Assembly: GCA_964555645.1 (NCBI GenBank)
Contig: CAZKTA010000011.1
Span: 1-64,000 of the forward strand
Source of the DNA: DTLC01 sp964555645
GTDB taxonomy: Bacteria; Verrucomicrobiota; Verrucomicrobiia; Limisphaerales; DTLC01
Length of the DNA: 64,000 nucleotides
Direction of reading: 5' to 3'
The notes below the pieces were generated by a model. That model was not told the origin of the DNA and searched no databases. It worked only from the letters and a program-made list of their open reading frames with translations. Below are positions 56,648-64,000 of the stretch, piece by piece. Numbering within the stretch: position 1 is the first letter of the stretch; every line of letters begins with the position of its first letter. The translations under genes were made by a program, and so were the position numbers.

Positions 56648-57571
56648 TTAATCTACACTCACACCTGCAATTTGCAAAATCCGCTCCAGGTCTGCGTCAC
56701 TGTAAAAATGAATTTCCACTGAGCCTTTGCCTTCGTGGTAATGAAGATTAACCTTCGTACCGAACCGCTCCTGCAGGCGCGTTTCAAGCTCAAGCAGGTG
56801 CGCATCTGCAGACGCAATCGAGCCGGGTTTTCTACCAGGGCGTAATCCTTGGCGCAATTGTACGCGGGACACAATCCGCTCGGTTTGGCGAACACTCAAT
56901 GCTTCCTTGATCACACGCCGAGCGAGTAACACCTGCTGTTTTTCATCTGCCAAACCAAGGATAACTTTTGCGTGCCCGACTGAGAGGCGGCCATCGCGTA
57001 TGTAGTTTTGTATTTCCGGGGCAAGCTTCAACAGACGCAATGCATTCGCCACAACAGCACGGCTTTTACCGACTCTGGCAGCTACATCTTCCTGAGTGAG
57101 ATTGAATAATCCAATTAACTGTGCGTATCCCTGAGCTTCCTCGATCGGGTTGAGGTTCTCGCGTTGCAGGTTTTCGATTAGCGACAGCTCCAGCACTGCA
57201 CGGTCGTCTGCATCACGAACAATAACCGGCACTTCGCTCAACCCGAGCAACTGCGCTGCACGCCACCTGCGTTCGCCCGCAATAAGCTCGAAATGCTCGC
57301 CACGTACCCGGACAATCAACGGTTGTAACACACCGCGTTCACGGATCGAGTCGGCAAGCTCACGAAGTGCTTCCTCGTCGAAATCTTTCCGGGGTTGCAA
57401 TGGGCTGGACCGGATCCGGTCCAACGGCACATGTTGCACGCGCTCGGCCGGTGCCGGTTCCGATGTCTGAGCCGGCCCGGCGCTTGGCACGGCTTGACTC
57501 TGCGGTTGCGGCGTGGCTGTTGCGCCGCTTAATAGTGCACCCAAACCGCGTCCCAAAGCTGGCTTTGGCAT
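56648..57571 (-). CDS. parB: Chromosome-partitioning protein ParB
   Basis: 307 residues starting KPALGRGLGALLS, the usual ParB opening. The CTPase/N-terminal domain has VPLDRIRSSPLQPRKDFDEE, ELADSIRERGVLQPLIVR and LIAGERRWRAAQLLGL. The central helix-turn-helix reads TQEDVAARVGKSRAVVANALRLLKL. The C-terminal dimerisation part ends LERILQIAG. It binds parS and loads SMC. parA, often next to it, is not within the window, the upstream neighbour being comB. Confidence 0.95.
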   Translation of the reverse strand: MPKPALGRGLGALLSGATATPQPQSQAVPSAGPAQTSEPAPAERVQHVPLDRIRSSPLQPRKDFDEEALRELADSIRERGVLQPLIVRVRGEHFELIAGERRWRAAQLLGLSEVPVIVRDADDRAVLELSLIENLQRENLNPIEEAQGYAQLIGLFNLTQEDVAARVGKSRAVVANALRLLKLAPEIQNYIRDGRLSVGHAKVILGLADEKQQVLLARRVIKEALSVRQTERIVSRVQLRQGLRPGRKPGSIASADAHLLELETRLQERFGTKVNLHYHEGKGSVEIHFYSDADLERILQIAGVSVD

Positions 57572-57690
57572 GGCCCAAACCTGCCAGACGTACCCGCCAT
57601 GTCAACGCAAACGATGTGCATCTATCTGCAAAGTGACCGATAACCATTCGCGCGCGCGCGTAGGTGTGACAGCTCGTGAGGTAAATCCGG

Positions 57691-58452
57691 TTACGCCTCA
57701 CGCAGCACGGTCTGGTGGTTACCAAGCCGCGCGACCAACTCATAAACGTTCATGCGCAGACAAAATGCAACGTCATCACGCAGCTCTGGCACACCAAGTA
57801 ATCGCCGCGCATTGCTGGATAAGCCCGCCAACTGGCTGAGGTCACCCCTGAAGCATGACCAGAGCGTGCGTGCTATCTGCGCCGAGTCAGCGATTTGCCC
57901 GCGTTCATAATACTGCCACACCAGGTCACAAAGTGCACCGGCAGCAACTGCATCTTCCAAAGCAGCCTGGTCGAAGGTGCCACTACAGACGATTAGCAGT
58001 TGTTGGGCTGGCTTGCTCAGCAGCCGGCGCGCCGTTGCGGCGACATTTAGAAATGAACATGCATAAACCGCTTGTGCATTTGCACATGCCTGAAATGCAC
58101 GAGTGCCGTTTGTTGTTGTCATGACGATGGTTTTGCCGGCAACTATATCGGCACCGTATTCACGTGGTGAATTGCCAAGGTTGAATTCGATCCCACCGGT
58201 CAGGTTTGCACCTATCCGCACGCCGTTTCGCTCACCCCCAAGCAACACGGCTGGCTGCGCCAGTTTCAGCGCCAACGCATCGGCGATGTCAGTAACCGGA
58301 ACAATTGCTGCAGCACCGTTGGCAAGCGCAGTCACAATTGTGCTTGTAAACCGCAACACGTCGAACACAACACAGGTTGTTTCGCTCAGGTCGCGCCCTT
58401 TCAGAGCAGCGAATTCTGCGGGGGTAAAAAGTACTTCCAATGTTGGTCTCAT
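57691..58452 (-). CDS. comB: 2-phosphosulfolactate phosphatase
   Basis: 253 residues. The ComB signature CVVFDVLRFTSTIVTALANGAAAIVPV, LLGGERNGV (conserved ERxG), FNLGNSPREY and MTTTNGTRAF are all present. It hydrolyses 2-phospho-3-sulfolactate; the family takes part in coenzyme M synthesis in archaea, and in bacteria in sulfolactate-related metabolism. The partner genes are not visible here. Confidence 0.93.
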   Translation of the reverse strand: MRPTLEVLFTPAEFAALKGRDLSETTCVVFDVLRFTSTIVTALANGAAAIVPVTDIADALALKLAQPAVLLGGERNGVRIGANLTGGIEFNLGNSPREYGADIVAGKTIVMTTTNGTRAFQACANAQAVYACSFLNVAATARRLLSKPAQQLLIVCSGTFDQAALEDAVAAGALCDLVWQYYERGQIADSAQIARTLWSCFRGDLSQLAGLSSNARRLLGVPELRDDVAFCLRMNVYELVARLGNHQTVLREA

Positions 58453-58485
58453 ATTGCGTTTTTGATAGGCAAAATGTTAGGGTGG

Positions 58486-59436
58486 TTACCTGCGGCGAAA
58501 TTTTGCGATGCATAGCTTGCATTCAGCCGACTCAGCCTTGTGCGCAACGCATCCTGGCACCTCGAGCATTGTGTGCCGGTCAGCGTACATGCGCACGTAA
58601 TGATAAAGGTATTGCTGGGCATAGCCTGCAAATGGCCCAAAGTGCCTCTGGATAAAGTCGGCAAGTTCACCGTGCGACATTCTTCGTCCGGCGAAGTAAA
58701 AATCGCGCAATGCACGCAATACCCACACATCAATCGGGAACGCACGCTGAAACCCATATGCAAACAGCAACACACAATCTGCAATTTTCGGTCCCACACC
58801 GGGTAACTTGAGTAGTTTTCTTCTTGCATCTTCGTACGAGCAATTGCCAAGTGCCGCAAGGTTCAGCTCCCGATTTACAACTGCTCTTGCGGCAGCAAGT
58901 ACATACGGCGCACGAAATCCAACCTTACACTCACGCAACTGGCGCTCGGTCAGTAACGCGATTCTTTCCGGCGTTGGGAATGCGAATGCAGTGGGGTACC
59001 CTTCTGGCGTTGTGACCCGTTGGCCGTACCGCGCACAAATGACAGCTACGAGCTGTTTGATCCTCCGAATCTGGTTGTTCGCCGATAAAATGAATGATGC
59101 GAGGCACTCCCACGGGTCTTGCCGCAACAGGCGCAAGCCCCGGCACGCTGCAACAGCCGCACGCATCGGTGTGTCTTTCGGAAATGTAGCCAGCACATCG
59201 TCAAGGTTGACTTCGATTTGCAGATAGCTCGCAAGCCAATCCCAATTTTTAACCGGACGCGCTGCCTGTGCTGCGATCCCGTCATTGCGGTTTTCCAACC
59301 GAACCCAATTGCGTCCTATCACACCGACCCAGCCGGTGCCATCTGGTTCCCACCGAAAAACCTGACCCGAGTTCAAAGTAACAGCCAGGTCATAGTCTTT
59401 TACTGCGAAAAATGTTGTGGTTGACGAGCGGTTCAT
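58486..59436 (-). CDS. 8-oxoguanine DNA glycosylase (OGG1 type)
   Basis: 316 residues, a full OGG1-type protein. The helix-hairpin-helix has LLKLPGVGPKIADCVLLFAYG (Lys of GPK as nucleophile) and FPIDVWV with the catalytic Asp. The N-terminal part (LAVTLNSGQVFRWE) and the segment SANNQIRRIKQLV fit the fold. The end has CVAHKAESAECKLC, a Cys cluster. It removes oxidised guanine from DNA. The start ATG abuts the stop of the upstream PAP2-GT39 gene. Confidence 0.92.
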   Translation of the reverse strand: MNRSSTTTFFAVKDYDLAVTLNSGQVFRWEPDGTGWVGVIGRNWVRLENRNDGIAAQAARPVKNWDWLASYLQIEVNLDDVLATFPKDTPMRAAVAACRGLRLLRQDPWECLASFILSANNQIRRIKQLVAVICARYGQRVTTPEGYPTAFAFPTPERIALLTERQLRECKVGFRAPYVLAAARAVVNRELNLAALGNCSYEDARRKLLKLPGVGPKIADCVLLFAYGFQRAFPIDVWVLRALRDFYFAGRRMSHGELADFIQRHFGPFAGYAQQYLYHYVRMYADRHTMLEVPGCVAHKAESAECKLCIAKFRRR

Positions 59437-61662
59437 TCAATGCAGATTGCGGCACTCCCACAACTGAAACCACCAATACGGCCTACCCCGATAACGCGCA
59501 TTAAACACACCCAGGTCGTGCACAGACTCGAACCGTCGACGTATAACTTCCCGACACGGTTTCGGCTGCGGAGGCGGGTCGGTGTCGCGCTTTGGTCTTG
59601 GCAAAGGTTCGAAGTAGATTGCGTTTTGGCCTTTGCGATTCGCGTACCTGTAATTGGGCAGGAAAAAGAATTGGTTGTGCGGCCGCTCCGACTCGATGCA
59701 GTACACAAGTGGTACGTCGCGGACTGCCTTTTTTGCCTCAGGCAGATAAAAAGTAATTTCGCTCACGTACGTGTAATGTGGGGCGATAATAAACGTTGGC
59801 GTGCCGGTTGCAGCCTCGAGTCGTGCGCGTGTCTGCCCCACGATTCCAGCCAGTTCACGCCACGCGCGCACGCGCCGCAGCGGGTCCATCGCAACAGGCA
59901 GCGGTCGTCCAGTTATGGTTCTGACAAGGTCGGTCTCATGAAGCACAGCAACTACAACAAACCCGAGTAGCAGCCCGGCGTATAAACCTGCTCGGGCGAG
60001 TTTGTTTGGACGCTGCCTGTTAAAGTACAGAACCATGAGGCAAAACAACGGCAACACGCCCGGTGCAATCCAGTTCGGCAACACTCGAGCATGGAATGAT
60101 TGCACCAGGTACAACACAAACACGGGTGCGCCCATGCTGAAACAATAAAGCAGCAGCGGATCATGCCGACCGCCCCTACGCCAAAACAAAAACGCAGCGC
60201 ATGTCATTCCCAAGAAAAACACCGGGTTCAGGACTGCGGCTTCCGTTCCAATAAAATCAAACACGTACCGCAAGGTAAATCTGATCGGTTGGGTAAAGTC
60301 GCCGCGCTCAGCCAGGTGCGTGATGGTTGGCCAGCCGTGCTGCGCATTCCAGATGAGCACCGGCAGCGCGCAGAATAAATTCACAAGCAACGCAAGGTAT
60401 GGACCCGGCTTTCGCAAGTGAATGCGCGCCGCCGGCCATAAAATAAAAAATACGGCCCAGCATACCAACTGCATAAGTGCGGTGTACTTGCTCAAGAACC
60501 CGAACCCCATTAACAGGCCAACCAACAGCCAGTCTTGGGTTCGGCCCTCAGGTTGTACCGCGCGCCAACCCACTACCATTGCAGCAGTCCAAAACAATAC
60601 GTTCAACGGATCAACTGTGAGCAATGTTGCGCCAACGGCCAGCAACGGTGTTGTTGCTGCTATCAAAACCATTATGCAACCAAGTTGTGCGCTTGCCACA
60701 CGGGCAAAAAACCGAACGAGCATCACGCCGATCACAGCCAAGATAACAGGTGCAAAGAACCGCACCCCGAACTCATTGTCGCCCCACAACAGGGTGCCGA
60801 CGCGCTGCGTGTACGCGATCATGGGCGGTTTGCTGTAGTACGACAGCGCAAGGTGTTTGGACCAGACCCACTGATATGCTTCGTCGCCAGACAACTCGAT
60901 CTTGCCGGACCCGATGTAAAGCAACCGGCCAACAAACATTAGAGTGATCAACACGTATGCAAGTCGCAGCCAGTGCTGTTCAGGCTTGTATTGTTGTTCA
61001 GCAGGTGCGGTTCGGAGCAAATTCTGCGCGATTTTTTGCTCGGTAAGTGCAGTGCTTGACAGGTCAAGTTCAGGTTGCAACAGCCATGGGAGTCTTCGCC
61101 ACCAGATCGGGAACCATTTGCGCCCGATCCAAACCCATAACACACTCGACGTCCACAGCGCCCATGCGCCATAACCCGCCCCAACAATCCAGCCCACAAG
61201 CACGTCGCTCGGGTAATGCACACCGTTGTAAATGCGTGAAAAACCGATCGCTATTGCCAGTGGTAGCATCACCCAGAGACTGCGCCGCCAGAACATGAAA
61301 AGCATCATCGTAGAAGCTGCCCAGTTAAAGGCATGTGCAGAAGGCATGCTGCCCGAACGCGATTTGCTCACTAGCACGTTAATCCCCTCAACTACCCAAC
61401 AGGGGCGTTCGCGTCCGATCAAATGCTTGAGCGTGTTGCAAATCAACGGGTCGCCAATCATCAAAGCGGGCACGATCAAAAGCAGTGCAACCCGGCCGCG
61501 TCTGCCGCACTTTACTGCGATAAAGAGGCAAAACAACACAACTGCCGGCACAAACAACGGGTTGTGACTCAACCGCGGCATCAACCAGTCAAAGACCGGA
61601 TTGCTCAATTCGATGTTAAAGAACCGCAACAGCGCAGTATCGAGTGTTTCCGCCCAATTCAT
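59437..61662 (-). CDS. PAP2 phosphatase-GT39 glycosyltransferase fusion
   Basis: 741 residues from ATG 61662. Residues about 1-200 are a PAP2 lipid phosphatase: KHLIGRERP (KX6RP), GSMPSAHAFN and SRIYNGVHYPSDV (SRX5HX3D). After about 30 hydrophilic residues (about 200-235) comes a GT39/ArnT-type transferase, with SGDEAYQWVWSKHLALSYYS and repeated membrane helices, about 700 residues in all with the tail. The combination implies lipid-linked sugar handling at the inner membrane, such as lipid A or polyprenyl-phosphate-sugar modification. The fusion is less common than either part. Confidence 0.88.
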   Translation of the reverse strand: MNWAETLDTALLRFFNIELSNPVFDWLMPRLSHNPLFVPAVVLFCLFIAVKCGRRGRVALLLIVPALMIGDPLICNTLKHLIGRERPCWVVEGINVLVSKSRSGSMPSAHAFNWAASTMMLFMFWRRSLWVMLPLAIAIGFSRIYNGVHYPSDVLVGWIVGAGYGAWALWTSSVLWVWIGRKWFPIWWRRLPWLLQPELDLSSTALTEQKIAQNLLRTAPAEQQYKPEQHWLRLAYVLITLMFVGRLLYIGSGKIELSGDEAYQWVWSKHLALSYYSKPPMIAYTQRVGTLLWGDNEFGVRFFAPVILAVIGVMLVRFFARVASAQLGCIMVLIAATTPLLAVGATLLTVDPLNVLFWTAAMVVGWRAVQPEGRTQDWLLVGLLMGFGFLSKYTALMQLVCWAVFFILWPAARIHLRKPGPYLALLVNLFCALPVLIWNAQHGWPTITHLAERGDFTQPIRFTLRYVFDFIGTEAAVLNPVFFLGMTCAAFLFWRRGGRHDPLLLYCFSMGAPVFVLYLVQSFHARVLPNWIAPGVLPLFCLMVLYFNRQRPNKLARAGLYAGLLLGFVVVAVLHETDLVRTITGRPLPVAMDPLRRVRAWRELAGIVGQTRARLEAATGTPTFIIAPHYTYVSEITFYLPEAKKAVRDVPLVYCIESERPHNQFFFLPNYRYANRKGQNAIYFEPLPRPKRDTDPPPQPKPCREVIRRRFESVHDLGVFNARYRGRPYWWFQLWECRNLH

Positions 61663-61740
61663 TTGTGCAACTGTAGCAGATGCGAGCAAGACTTGAAATT
61701 CGATTAGCTGCGGTCGTTCTGGCGTGCGCCTGACCGCTGT

Positions 61741-62658
61741 TCAGCGTTCGTGTGCGCGGCTGATAATCCTGCGCCAGAACAAGTATGAATTGTAGCGTTC
61801 TTTGCTGATTGCACCGGTGCCAACGGCCGCCCTGATGGCACAGTCTGGTTCTTGAGTGTGCGAACAGTCGTTGAACTGACAGTTCAGCGTGTTGAACTCG
61901 CGGTACAACTTTTGTAATTCATCCGGGGCAACCCATTGGGGTAGGTCAACCTTTTGGAATCCAGGGGTATCAGCAATCCAACCGCCATTCGGGTTCGGCA
62001 AAAGCCTGAGTTCGGTTGTTGTATGCTTACCGCGGCCGGTTTTTTCGCTGACTTCGCGGACGCGTAGGTTTGCCTCGGCAATAACGGCGTTCAGCAACGA
62101 TGATTTTCCTACCCCAGACGGTCCCGCCAGCACGACCACACTGCCCCTTAACGCACGGTAGAATTCTTCCAAACCAGCGCCGGTACGGGCACTGGCACAA
62201 ATGACGGGGTAACCAAGTGCTGCGTAAAGTTTAACCCAGCTGTCAAACTTAGTCTGTTGCCGTTTACGCACCAAATCGGTTTTTGCCAGCACAATCGTGG
62301 CGGGCAAACGGAAGCATTCAGCCAACACAAGCAGGCCGTCCAAAGTGAAGCTGCTGAAGTCAGGTTCACGCCAGCTCACTACAATCACCAGCTTGTCAAC
62401 ATTTGCCACACGCGGTTTGGGCAGAAGGTTTTTCCGCTCTTGAACTGTTTCAATTGCAAGTTCAGTAGCCGACGTTTGCCTGCCTAAAACCCAATCGCCT
62501 ACATACAGGTTTGTATCGCACAGCTCGAGTTTGCCGCGCAACACACCCGTGTAGGTACATTGGTGGTCAGGGGACCATACTTCGATTTTTGCCCCTGCAC
62601 GGCATACAACCAAGCCACGTAACATGCACTGGCCGTTCCCAGATGTAGTTTGGTGCAT
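61741..62658 (-). CDS. rsgA: Ribosome small-subunit-dependent GTPase A
   Basis: 305 residues from ATG 62658; ATG 62625 (MLRGLVVCRAG) is also plausible because OB-fold RsgA proteins start near there. The circularly permuted GTPase has NKxD-type TIVLAKTDLV, G1 VVLAGPSGVGKSSLLNAV and G3 DTPGFQ. The zinc domain has CQFNDCSHTQEPDCAI. It matures the 30S subunit. It directly follows the tRNA-thiolation gene. Confidence 0.94.
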   Translation of the reverse strand: MHQTTSGNGQCMLRGLVVCRAGAKIEVWSPDHQCTYTGVLRGKLELCDTNLYVGDWVLGRQTSATELAIETVQERKNLLPKPRVANVDKLVIVVSWREPDFSSFTLDGLLVLAECFRLPATIVLAKTDLVRKRQQTKFDSWVKLYAALGYPVICASARTGAGLEEFYRALRGSVVVLAGPSGVGKSSLLNAVIAEANLRVREVSEKTGRGKHTTTELRLLPNPNGGWIADTPGFQKVDLPQWVAPDELQKLYREFNTLNCQFNDCSHTQEPDCAIRAAVGTGAISKERYNSYLFWRRIISRAHER

Positions 62659-62682
62659 AAATTGGTGACACAAGTTGATTCA

Positions 62683-63660
62683 CTAGGCTGGTTCGGTGCC
62701 TTTTACGCATGTTGGACAGCCGTTGCAAGTTGGTCGTGCACCTGTGATTGCAGCCGAACCAGTTTGTTTCCTGCGATTGAACTGCTCGACCAATCTGCAA
62801 AACGCGCAAACAATAGAAGTTGTCGGATACCCACACTGCTGGCAATCGTGCAATTGCACAGGTTTGTTTTGAGTTCTGCCACGCCGAATGTACCCCATAT
62901 AAAATGCCGCTGTCACACCCGGTTGTTCCTGTTCAAGCTCGATCAAGAGTCGCTTGTACAGGTGCGATGTTGCCCCAGCAGCAAACGGACAACTTTGCTC
63001 AAGATGCTCGATGCCATGCAACATTGCGTATTGTTTGATGTCCTGCTCGTAGTTGAGCGCCAACGGTTTAACCTTGGCTACAAACCGCGGATGCGTCTTG
63101 GGTAACGCCGGCCACTGCCGTTGTAAGTATCCGTCCTGCCAGTGCAACAGGTTACCCAGTAACGCTGTAGCTTCGTCGGTCAGGTTGTGTCCAGTAGCAA
63201 TGACGTCGTAGCCATGTTCACAAGCGAACTTGTTCATCAAATACCGACGCGTCAATCCGCACACAGCACATACAGGCCGCCGCAACAGGCGCGCGGCTTC
63301 TTGAACCGATGCACCATCAAAATAGACCGTTGCATCCAGCAGGTGTAGTTTAACTGACAACAATGCCGCTGCTTTTTGTACCAGCGCCTGGGCTGTGTTA
63401 ACCTCAGCATTATTCCCAAGCCGAATAAACAATGCGTCCGGTGCATAACCAAGCCGGTGCAATGCATGCAACAGACCAAGGCTATCTTTCCCACCTGAGA
63501 CAGCAACCAGAACACGACTGGTGCGTTCAAACATTTTGAACCTTCGGATGGCGTGTTCGATCCGCCGCTCAACCAGTTTCAAGAAATGCTCATTGCAAAG
63601 CTTCAGATTGAAATGCGGCAGCGGCACATTACCAGTACCGCCGCATATGCTGCACTTCAT
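62683..63660 (-). CDS. tRNA 2-thiolation protein, TtuA/Ncs6-TtcA type
   Basis: 325 residues from ATG 63660 (MKCSICGGTGNV); a longer frame from 63747 is unlikely since the zinc finger would be internal. N-terminal CxxC zinc finger, PP-loop VAVSGGKDSLGLLHAL, central CAVC in RRPVCAVCGLTRRYLM and a further Cys-rich C-terminus (CQQCGYPTTSIVCAFC, CNGCPTC) match TtuA. In Thermus, TtuA thiolates U54 of tRNA and is linked to thermophily; the related TtcA/Ncs6 act at positions 32/34. Which position applies here is not shown. A tRNA gene follows on the other strand. Confidence 0.85.
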   Translation of the reverse strand: MKCSICGGTGNVPLPHFNLKLCNEHFLKLVERRIEHAIRRFKMFERTSRVLVAVSGGKDSLGLLHALHRLGYAPDALFIRLGNNAEVNTAQALVQKAAALLSVKLHLLDATVYFDGASVQEAARLLRRPVCAVCGLTRRYLMNKFACEHGYDVIATGHNLTDEATALLGNLLHWQDGYLQRQWPALPKTHPRFVAKVKPLALNYEQDIKQYAMLHGIEHLEQSCPFAAGATSHLYKRLLIELEQEQPGVTAAFYMGYIRRGRTQNKPVQLHDCQQCGYPTTSIVCAFCRLVEQFNRRKQTGSAAITGARPTCNGCPTCVKGTEPA

Positions 63661-63819
63661 TTGAGTTGCGCCGCGCTTTACCATCGCCGCAATCGTAGCA
63701 TTGTGTGCTACCACAGCCAACACTGCAACGTCCGGCCCCGGCTGCAAAGACGCAGCCCCGGCTTTAACGATTGCAAAATTCCATTGACAACGCGCAGGGC
63801 GAAAAACTGCACAAGCATT

Positions 63820-63848
63820 TTGACAATCTAAAGCTGCGGCAGTATAAG
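63820..63848 (+). promoter_or_regulatory. Sigma-70-type promoter of tRNA-Ala
   Basis: TTGACA (63820-63825), 17-nt spacer, TATAAG (63843-63848). The tRNA starts at 63886, so a transcript start near 63855 leaves a 30-nt leader for 5' processing. Confidence 0.85.
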
Positions 63849-63885
63849 ATTTGTGTCTACCGCCGAATCAGCTCGGCGTACGGTT

Positions 63886-63961
63886 GGGGTCGTAGCTCAG
63901 TTGGTAGAGCGGCTCGTTCGCAATGAGCAGGTCAGGGGTTCGAATCCCCTCGGCTCCACCA
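63886..63961 (+). tRNA. tRNA-Ala (anticodon CGC)
   Basis: 76 nt with encoded CCA. Acceptor GGGGTCG/CGGCTCC has the G3-U70 wobble that AlaRS recognises. D-arm GCTC/GAGC, anticodon stem GCTCG/TGAGC with loop TTCGCAA giving CGC (reads GCG), and T-arm GGGGTTCGAATCCCC. A clear TTGACA-17-TATAAG promoter lies upstream. Confidence 0.96.
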
Positions 63962-64000
63962 AAAAACGCACTCGGCATTCCGTTGCGTGAGCCGATAACT

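Noticed and set aside
1..64000. CRISPR arrays, insertion sequences or prophage genes
   Set aside because: No regularly spaced short repeats, transposase, integrase or phage structural motif was seen; repeats found are in-frame protein repeats.

Overview
The window looks like part of a Verrucomicrobiota chromosome, most likely a Limisphaerales/Pedosphaerales-type lineage; this assignment is inference. Supporting signs are a prepilin with the long hydrophobic N-terminus and DG-containing tail common in that phylum, huge secreted proteins ending in an RRFYR/L...P motif, and autotransporter-type beta-strand repeats. A diderm envelope is shown by kdsB, a Wza-like lipoprotein, a type Va autotransporter barrel, an ExbB/DUF3450 module and an AsmA-like protein. 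A TtuA-type tRNA thiolase and a hopanoid-associated epimerase are also present.

Layout. 1-1478: end of an energiser operon (DUF3450 protein, then an ExbB-like protein cut by the window edge), minus strand. 2612-8650: a 2012-residue secreted repeat protein. 9115-12973: SMP-30-like lactonase, YqgE/AlgH, M48 metalloprotease and RluA-type pseudouridine synthase. 13270-16106: three-gene minor-pilin operon preceded by a sigma-54-like element. 17992-21807: 1271-residue passenger-type surface protein. 22184-26688: exopolysaccharide export locus (outer-membrane barrel, Wzc-like autokinase, Wza-like export lipoprotein, tail-anchored FHA protein). 26732-28285: purH. 28445-32335: autotransporter with eight 69-residue repeats and a C-terminal barrel. 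32508: tRNA-Val(GAC).

32625-37931 (minus): kdsB, pyrG, a frameshifted gene remnant, folC and a HAD phosphatase. 38048-39615: a split spermidine-synthase-like pair (membrane part plus exported methyltransferase-fold part). 40097-40903: HisJ-type PHP phosphatase. 41461-43106: a coupled ABC-type ATPase/partner pair in which each gene is interrupted by one in-frame stop. 43184-43789: thrH. 44061-45487: small Cys-rich protein coupled to a duplicated membrane protein. 45673-46959: divergent Nramp-like transporter. 47330-52404: AsmA-like protein and an M20 peptidase.

52464-53234: major pilin-like protein with a near-perfect sigma-54 promoter. 53669-63660: housekeeping genes, mostly minus strand (mtnA, hpnA on plus, def, parB, comB, ogg, a PAP2-GT39 fusion, rsgA, ttuA-like). 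63886: tRNA-Ala(CGC) with a clear sigma-70-type promoter.

The dominant theme is the cell surface: type IV pilus parts, exopolysaccharide export, giant repeat proteins and an autotransporter. The main points for a second look are the doubly interrupted ATPase pair, the sigma-54 signals at both pilin loci, the intrinsic terminator abutting the wzc start codon, and the frameshifted gene hidden between pyrG and folC.
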